Shown here: positions 14,210 through 17,767 of the stretch, one piece after another
Layout: each line of letters begins with the position of its first letter
Position numbering within the stretch: the first letter of the stretch is position 1
Assembly: GCF_020216685.1 (NCBI RefSeq)
Contig: NZ_JAIWNS010000115.1
Location: 1 to 17,767 of the forward strand
Source of the DNA: Methanospirillum hungatei
GTDB taxonomy: Archaea; Halobacteriota; Methanomicrobia; Methanomicrobiales; Methanospirillaceae
Reading direction: 5' to 3'
DNA length: 17,767 nt
Program-made: the position numbers and the translations under genes
Notes under the pieces: model-generated
The model's database searches: none
Seen by the model: only the letters and a program-made list of their open reading frames with translations
Told to the model about the DNA's origin: nothing

Positions 14210-15772
14210 ATGAAGATCGGACCGGTACTGGGGATCGAGGGAACTGCCTGGAACCTCAGTGCTGCTCTTTTTGATGATGACCTCATAAAACTGGTCTCTC
14301 ATCCCTACAAACCTGTGCAGGGCGGTATACATCCGCGTGAAGCAGCCCAGCATCATGCATCCGTCATTACCAGTGTCATTGAAGAGGTACTGAAAGGAAA
14401 TCCGACTCCGGTAGCTGTGGCTTTTTCTCAGGGGCCAGGTCTTGGTCCATGCCTTCGGATTGTCGGAACCGCTGCCCGGGCACTTGCATTATCCTTTGAT
14501 GTTCCACTCATCGGGGTAAATCATTGTGTAGCTCATGTTGAGATTGGGAGATTTGCATCAGGATTTGACGATCCAATCGTCCTGTATGCAAGCGGCGCAA
14601 ATACCCAGGTTTTGGGATATCTTCAGGGCAGATACCGGATATTTGGGGAAACTCTTGACATCGGGATTGGAAATGCAATTGACAAGTTTGCACGAAGTCA
14701 GGGTCTTCCCCATCCTGGCGGACCGGAAGTGGAACGGATAGCAAAGAACGGTTCATACCTTCCTCTTCCCTATACCGTCAAGGGCATGGATCTGGCCTTT
14801 TCAGGTCTTGTAAGTGCCGCAAAGGATGCATCAGCCCCGCTTGAGGATGTCTGTTACAGTCTCCAGGAGACAGCCTTTGCCATGTGTACTGAGGTCACAG
14901 AGCGCGCATTGTCACAGACAGGAAAAGATCAGCTGATCCTCGTCGGAGGTGTCGGGATGAATAAGCGTCTGCAGGAGATGCTCTCCTGTATGTGCGAAGA
15001 CCGTGATGCAGCGTTCTCAGTCCCGATCCCCCAGTACCTTGGGGATAATGGCGCCATGATCGCGTATACGGGGAGGATTATGCTTGAGTCCGGATCAGTT
15101 CTGCCGGTTGAGCAGTCACAGGTGAATCCCTCGTACCGTGCAGACCAGGTTGAGGTCACCTGGAGAGAGGAGCCCCCTGCTTCTGACCGGCATCCGGATA
15201 CATATAATGCGCGGGGCGCGGAGGCCATCGTCCGGTTCTGTGACGGAGCAGCATCCAAGATCCGGGTATCAAAGCGATATCGGCATCCCGAACTTGACCG
15301 GCGACTTATTGCAGAGCGGACCAGGGCTGAAGCACGACTTATCGCTGAGGCACGAAAAGCCGGGGTCAGGACTCCGATCATCAGAGAGATAACTCCGGAT
15401 ACAATTGTCATGGAGCATATCGACGGGGTGAAACTCAAAGAATGCCTCTCTCCAGAGCTCCTTGAGGAGACCGGACGGATGGTCGGGAAACTTCATGCCG
15501 CACAGATTGTGCATGGAGACCTGACAACCTGCAATTTCCTGATACATGACGGAAAGACCTGGCTGATAGACTTTGGTCTTGCCGGAACCTCGTCAGAGAT
15601 AGAACATCGTGGCGTGGATATTCATGTCCTCTTCCAGGTCCTCGAGAGCACATCCAAAGAGTCAGACATTCTGAAAGAGGCGTTCATCCAGGGATATCGT
15701 GAAAAGATGCCTCTTGCGGATGAGATACTAAACCGGGAACATGAGATTGAACTGCGGGGAAGATACCTGTGA
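14210..15772 (+). CDS. Kae1-Bud32 fusion: tRNA t6A37 threonylcarbamoyltransferase and KEOPS kinase/ATPase
   Basis: This protein combines two KEOPS subunits. Kae1 transfers threonylcarbamoyl to A37 of ANN-decoding tRNAs, and Bud32 is a small atypical kinase that works as an ATPase in the complex. Kae1 covers about 1-320: LGIEGTAWNLSAAL at 7-20, HPREAAQHHAS at 41-51, the metal pair H105-x3-H109 (NHCVAH), YASGANTQV at 126-134 and D279 in LGDNGAMIAY. Bud32 covers about 330-520: GAASKIRVSKRYR at 346-358, MEHIDG at 401-406, HGDLTTCN at 435-442 with the catalytic D437, and DFG at 454-456. Of 520 residues, both halves look complete. The fusion is known in several euryarchaea. Its last bases overlap the next gene (GTGA 15769-15772). 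Confidence 0.96.
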   Translation: MKIGPVLGIEGTAWNLSAALFDDDLIKLVSHPYKPVQGGIHPREAAQHHASVITSVIEEVLKGNPTPVAVAFSQGPGLGPCLRIVGTAARALALSFDVPLIGVNHCVAHVEIGRFASGFDDPIVLYASGANTQVLGYLQGRYRIFGETLDIGIGNAIDKFARSQGLPHPGGPEVERIAKNGSYLPLPYTVKGMDLAFSGLVSAAKDASAPLEDVCYSLQETAFAMCTEVTERALSQTGKDQLILVGGVGMNKRLQEMLSCMCEDRDAAFSVPIPQYLGDNGAMIAYTGRIMLESGSVLPVEQSQVNPSYRADQVEVTWREEPPASDRHPDTYNARGAEAIVRFCDGAASKIRVSKRYRHPELDRRLIAERTRAEARLIAEARKAGVRTPIIREITPDTIVMEHIDGVKLKECLSPELLEETGRMVGKLHAAQIVHGDLTTCNFLIHDGKTWLIDFGLAGTSSEIEHRGVDIHVLFQVLESTSKESDILKEAFIQGYREKMPLADEILNREHEIELRGRYL

Positions 15773-16314
15773 GAATCACGTTTGTAACCAGCAATGAGCA
15801 CAAGGCACGGGAAGCGGCAGGGATCCTTGCAGGTCTTGCCGAGATCGAACATGTCCCCTTGGAAATTCCGGAGCTCAGGTATGAATCAGTGGCAGAGATT
15901 GCAGCGGGAAAAGCAGCATATGCCTACTCGGTCCTGCAGCGGCCCGTCATCACTGACGACACCGGACTCTTTATCCACGCACTCAATGGATTTCCCGGTA
16001 CCTGTGCTGCATATGTCCAGAAGACCATTGGGAATACCGGAATCCTGGCCCTTATGGCAGGATATGCAAACCGTTCCGCCACATTTGAGACCGGGATAGC
16101 ATATCACGACAAGGATTGTCAGAGATCATTCACCGGGGCTATCAAAGGGACTATCGTCCTTCCCAGGGGATGTGGAGGATTCGGATACGACCCAGTCTTT
16201 GAAGTGGATGGAAAAACCCTGGCAGAGATGACAGGAGAAGAGAAGAACCGGATCTCTCATCGGGCTATCGGTCTGCATGCATTGCGAAGATGGCTTGCTG
16301 AAGAGAAGCAGTAA
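15769..16314 (+). CDS. XTP/dITP pyrophosphatase (RdgB/HAM1 family)
   Basis: This housekeeping enzyme hydrolyses non-standard purine nucleotides (ITP, dITP, XTP) to monophosphates and so keeps them out of DNA and RNA. The 181-residue protein shows TSNEHKAREA at 7-16 (nucleotide-binding loop), D63-D64 in TDDTGLFI (metal and catalytic acids), GFPGTCAAYV near 74-83, GFGYDPVF at 137-144 and EEKNRISHRA at 157-166. All are standard for the family and length is typical. It starts at GTG 15769 and overlaps the kae1-bud32 stop, so the two are probably translated together. GGGGA lies upstream within the previous gene. Confidence 0.95.
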   Translation: MRITFVTSNEHKAREAAGILAGLAEIEHVPLEIPELRYESVAEIAAGKAAYAYSVLQRPVITDDTGLFIHALNGFPGTCAAYVQKTIGNTGILALMAGYANRSATFETGIAYHDKDCQRSFTGAIKGTIVLPRGCGGFGYDPVFEVDGKTLAEMTGEEKNRISHRAIGLHALRRWLAEEKQ

Positions 16315-16315
16315 G

Positions 16316-16330
16316 ACATAACCCTTATGT
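16316..16330. promoter_or_regulatory. Perfect palindrome, possible operator upstream of L40e
   Basis: ACATAA-CCC-TTATGT is an exact 6-base inverted repeat around a 3-base spacer. It begins two bases after the preceding stop codon and ends about 13 bases before the TATA-like box at 16344. That size and position suit a dimeric helix-turn-helix regulator acting next to the promoter. No T-run follows, so a terminator is less likely. Confidence 0.4.
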
Positions 16331-16343
16331 GAGGATACAACCC

Positions 16344-16352
16344 TCTATATAA
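16344..16352 (+). promoter_or_regulatory. Candidate TATA box for L40e
   Basis: TCTATATAA is close to the archaeal TATA consensus. Its predicted start point is near 16373-16377, at or just before ATG 16377. The message would then be nearly leaderless and would lack the GGAGA at 16366-16370. Confidence 0.5.
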
Positions 16353-16376
16353 GACAGATATTTACGGAGATATCAT

Positions 16377-16523
16377 ATGGCACGTTTTCCTGAGGCAGAA
16401 GCACGGCTTCTTAATGTTAAGATTTGTATGCACTGCAATGCCCGTAACCCGGTCAGGGCAGTCAGCTGTAGAAAGTGCGGGTATGTACACCTGCGTCCAA
16501 AGAACAAGGATCGGAAAGCCTGA
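16377..16523 (+). CDS. rpl40e: 50S ribosomal protein L40e
   Basis: This is a 48-residue zinc-binding protein of the large subunit, the archaeal form of the protein that eukaryotes make fused to ubiquitin. It reads [20 protein letters not shown] and onward. The zinc site is C17-x2-C20 (CMHC) and C31-x2-C34 (CRKCG). NARNP at 21-25 and a basic tail (RPKNKDRKA) match archaeal L40e. GGAGA at 16366-16370 sits six bases before the ATG. It is separated from the pyrophosphatase gene by 62 bases with a TATA-like box, so it may have its own transcript. Its stop codon lies within a hairpin shared with the convergent gene. Confidence 0.95.
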   Translation: MARFPEAEARLLNVKICMHCNARNPVRAVSCRKCGYVHLRPKNKDRKA

Positions 16524-16561
16524 TCATTCAGGCTGAATAAAACGTTACTTTTTTTCCTTTT
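16517..16561. terminator. Hairpin across two convergent stop codons, with T-run on the + side
   Basis: AGCCTGA (16517-16523) pairs perfectly with TCAGGCT (16528-16534) around a TCAT loop. The left arm contains the L40e stop (16521-16523). The right arm contains the stop of the opposite-strand gene (16528-16530). On the + strand a run of seven T at 16549-16555, then CC and TTTT, provides an archaeal-type U-rich termination signal. No T-run follows on the - strand, so that direction is less certain. Confidence 0.6.
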
Positions 16562-17178
16562 GCACTATATTCTCCCTTGAAGGTCTCAATATTTCGTTTA
16601 TACCCGATCCGGTCAGTAATTCCAATTCTGCGAAGTTCTTCCCTGACACGCATCACATCAGCTTCATCTTCCCAGTCCGCAGTGTAGACATAGATGACTT
16701 TCCGCTCATCACGGGCATCCGGATCTGGTTTTGCCGTCGACACTTTTGCGGAAATGCCTAAAGTTCCTTCCCATGTCCGGTCACGGATCTGACGCCAGAT
16801 ATCATCCACCTGATCAGGCGGGAGAAATACCAGCCATTTCCCAGCCTTTTCAATGTCTGCAGCCCGGCCATCGACATGAGGTGAGTCCTGTTCAATCCAC
16901 CTTGCCTGAAAAGTCTTGCTGGGAATGACACCTTCCCCTTCACGAATCATCCGGTAAATCTCTTCAGGAGACTGAAACTGTCTGATGAGGAGATCGTATA
17001 CTTCCGGATAAATAGTAGAAAATTCGGTAAATATTTCATGGAACAGTTCTTCGAAAGGTTCACCGCTCTCTACGATGAGAGAGAGGGATTTTTTACGCAT
17101 ATGCAGCTGGCTTCTGAAAAAGAACTCAAAAATGGCATATGCGCTGTCCGAGAGTTCAACCGTATCAGCTGCGTCCAT
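16528..17178 (-). CDS. DUF1917/BLES03-like protein with extra N-terminal region
   Basis: This 216-residue soluble protein of unknown function has a C-terminal half (about 95-216) that resembles DUF1917, the family of human BLES03 (C11orf68). Database names sometimes call the archaeal members putative phosphothreonine lyases; that activity is unproven here. Visible blocks are GKWLVFLPPDQVDDIWRQI at 113-131, LGISAKVST at 140-148, VIYVYTADWEDEADVMRVRE at 161-180, then YKRNIETFKGEY at 193-204. The N-terminal 90 residues are predicted helical and acidic (FEELFHEIFTEFS, then QSPEEIYRMIREGEG) and I do not recognise them. No signal peptide or membrane segment is seen. The start at 17178 has only weak ribosome-site support. 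It lies 43 bases after the secreted-protein gene on the same strand and ends convergent with L40e. Confidence 0.65.
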   Translation of the reverse strand: MDAADTVELSDSAYAIFEFFFRSQLHMRKKSLSLIVESGEPFEELFHEIFTEFSTIYPEVYDLLIRQFQSPEEIYRMIREGEGVIPSKTFQARWIEQDSPHVDGRAADIEKAGKWLVFLPPDQVDDIWRQIRDRTWEGTLGISAKVSTAKPDPDARDERKVIYVYTADWEDEADVMRVREELRRIGITDRIGYKRNIETFKGEYSAKGKKVTFYSA

Positions 17179-17201
17179 ACTCAGGAATAATGCCTGACGG
17201 G

Positions 17202-17207
17202 AAAAAA
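17202..17207 (-). terminator. Possible U-run terminator after the secreted-protein gene
   Basis: On the - strand a run of six T begins 15 bases after the TAG stop at 17222-17224. Archaeal termination can use such runs without a hairpin. The run also lies in an AT-rich stretch (AATATCTATTTTTT read on the - strand) that could instead serve as a promoter for the DUF1917-like gene. Confidence 0.3.
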
Positions 17208-17221
17208 TAGATATTGGTTAT

Positions 17222-17695
17222 CTAAAACAGGGTGCTGTTCGGGTACAACATGATAAGGCCGCGCCATGCTTCTTCAGCGGCATCTTCATCAGCATCAGCC
17301 TGTGCTTTCAGGGAGTTGCGGGTATCTTTATTATGTGTTGCAAGTCCGCTGCTTTTCCCTAGTTCCTCATTTGCTTCACTGCTGGATACCAGGTAAAAGA
17401 GCAGCTTGGTGACATTGAAAGCAACCGGATAAAATTCAGGACTGACCTTCATCGCAGTTGCGGAGTAATAAGCGGACTGGACGTCGATCCGTTCACTGCT
17501 GTTCAGATTCCGGTCATTAAGACCGGTGATTACCGGTGTAACGAGGATCAGGAACTTTTCATCATCATATGGCTCTGAAGTTCCTATCTTTGGGATCATG
17601 GTCATGGTGGTCGGTTCGGTTGCTGCATAACAAAACCCGCATGATGCAATGACTGCCAGGAGCAGAAATGCAATCTTCCACTGTTTTCGTATCAT
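17222..17695 (-). CDS. Small secreted or lipid-anchored protein of unknown function
   Basis: I do not recognise this 157-residue protein. Residues 1-25 form a signal peptide: MIRKQWK, then a hydrophobic core (IAFLLLAVIA). Two processing routes are possible: a lipobox-like IAS-C19, or signal peptidase I cleavage after CYA (24). The mature part is acidic and Ala/Ser-rich and has three N-x-S/T sites (N65, N94 and N153), which the AglB in this window could glycosylate. A segment at 89-104 (YPVAFNVTKLLFYLV) is moderately hydrophobic. The C-terminal third (ADADEDAAEEAWRGL) looks helical. I prefer ATG 17695, which has GTGAT five bases upstream; a GTG at 17704 would add three residues. It may share a transcript with the DUF1917-like gene. 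Confidence 0.7.
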   Translation of the reverse strand: MIRKQWKIAFLLLAVIASCGFCYAATEPTTMTMIPKIGTSEPYDDEKFLILVTPVITGLNDRNLNSSERIDVQSAYYSATAMKVSPEFYPVAFNVTKLLFYLVSSSEANEELGKSSGLATHNKDTRNSLKAQADADEDAAEEAWRGLIMLYPNSTLF

Positions 17696-17704
17696 ATAAA
17701 TCAC

Positions 17705-17767
17705 ATGAATGTCTGTGTCCTCATGGGAAATAGTACCCCTATGTCCAGTTACCTGCTTTGTGATGGG
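17705..17767 (+). CDS. Open frame running off the right edge (uncertain)
   Basis: From ATG 17705 a + strand frame stays open to the window end. It encodes 21 residues beginning MNVCVLMGNS, a hydrophobic strand followed by a Gly/Ser/Thr-rich turn, as at the start of many Rossmann-like folds. No ribosome site is seen, and only nine bases separate this ATG from the start of the opposite-strand gene. The stretch is too short to assign and could be chance. Confidence 0.2.
   Translation, partial: MNVCVLMGNSTPMSSYLLCDG

Noticed and set aside
17181..17197. TCAGG-N7-CCTGA inverted repeat between the two - strand genes
   Set aside because: Only a 5-base stem, with no T-run on its downstream side for the - strand and lying right at the start of the next gene. 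Probably chance.
1..17767. CRISPR arrays, tRNA or rRNA genes, insertion sequences, integrase or phage genes
   Set aside because: I read both strands and saw no regularly spaced repeats, no cloverleaf with a T-loop GGTTCRA block, and no transposase or integrase motif.

Overview
The window looks like chromosomal DNA from a euryarchaeal methanogen, most likely Methanomicrobiales and perhaps Methanospirillum-like. The reasons are the archaeal translation and transcription genes (aIF2 gamma, Rpo7, Spt4, S24e, S27ae, L40e, a fused Kae1-Bud32), an archaeal AglB oligosaccharyltransferase, a DUF2098 protein of the type common in methanogens, and Shine-Dalgarno sites of the GGAG and GGTGAT types. The genus is an inference. 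I see no insertion sequence, CRISPR array, tRNA, rRNA or prophage. Coding density is very high, and no gap between genes exceeds about 125 bases.

Region 1 (1-10286, + strand) is an envelope-sugar and protein N-glycosylation unit. It runs from the tail of a probable phosphoglucosamine mutase (glmM) through two tandem GlmU-like sugar nucleotidyltransferases with left-handed beta-helix tails, GlmS, two GT4-type glycosyltransferases and a GDP-mannose 4,6-dehydratase-like enzyme to the oligosaccharyltransferase AglB. Most junctions are 4-base ATGA or GTGA overlaps, so the unit is probably one co-translated operon. GlmS, GlmM and GlmU together would make UDP-GlcNAc from fructose-6-phosphate. The dehydratase-like enzyme and the transferases would modify and assemble sugars, and AglB would move the glycan onto proteins outside the membrane.

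Region 2 (10311-10727) is a short bridge. It holds a DUF2098 gene, then 123 bases that contain nested inverted repeats, a strong Shine-Dalgarno site and what looks like a frame-broken small zinc-ribbon gene.

Region 3 (10728-16523, + strand) is the conserved archaeal information-processing cluster: aIF2 gamma, a PIN nuclease, Rpo7, Spt4, GTP-dependent dephospho-CoA kinase, S24e, S27ae, Kae1-Bud32, an XTP/dITP pyrophosphatase and a 48-residue L40e. L40e has its own TATA-like box, preceded by a perfect palindrome.

Region 4 (16528-17695, - strand) holds two convergent genes. One is a DUF1917/BLES03-like protein with an extra N-terminal part, and the other is a small secreted or lipid-anchored protein of unknown role. 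Their transcription meets that of L40e at a hairpin that overlaps both stop codons. A short open frame runs off the right edge on the + strand. Most of the window is well-conserved core biology. The less explained items are the broken zinc-ribbon frame, the second GlmU paralogue, the enlarged dehydratase and the DUF1917 protein.
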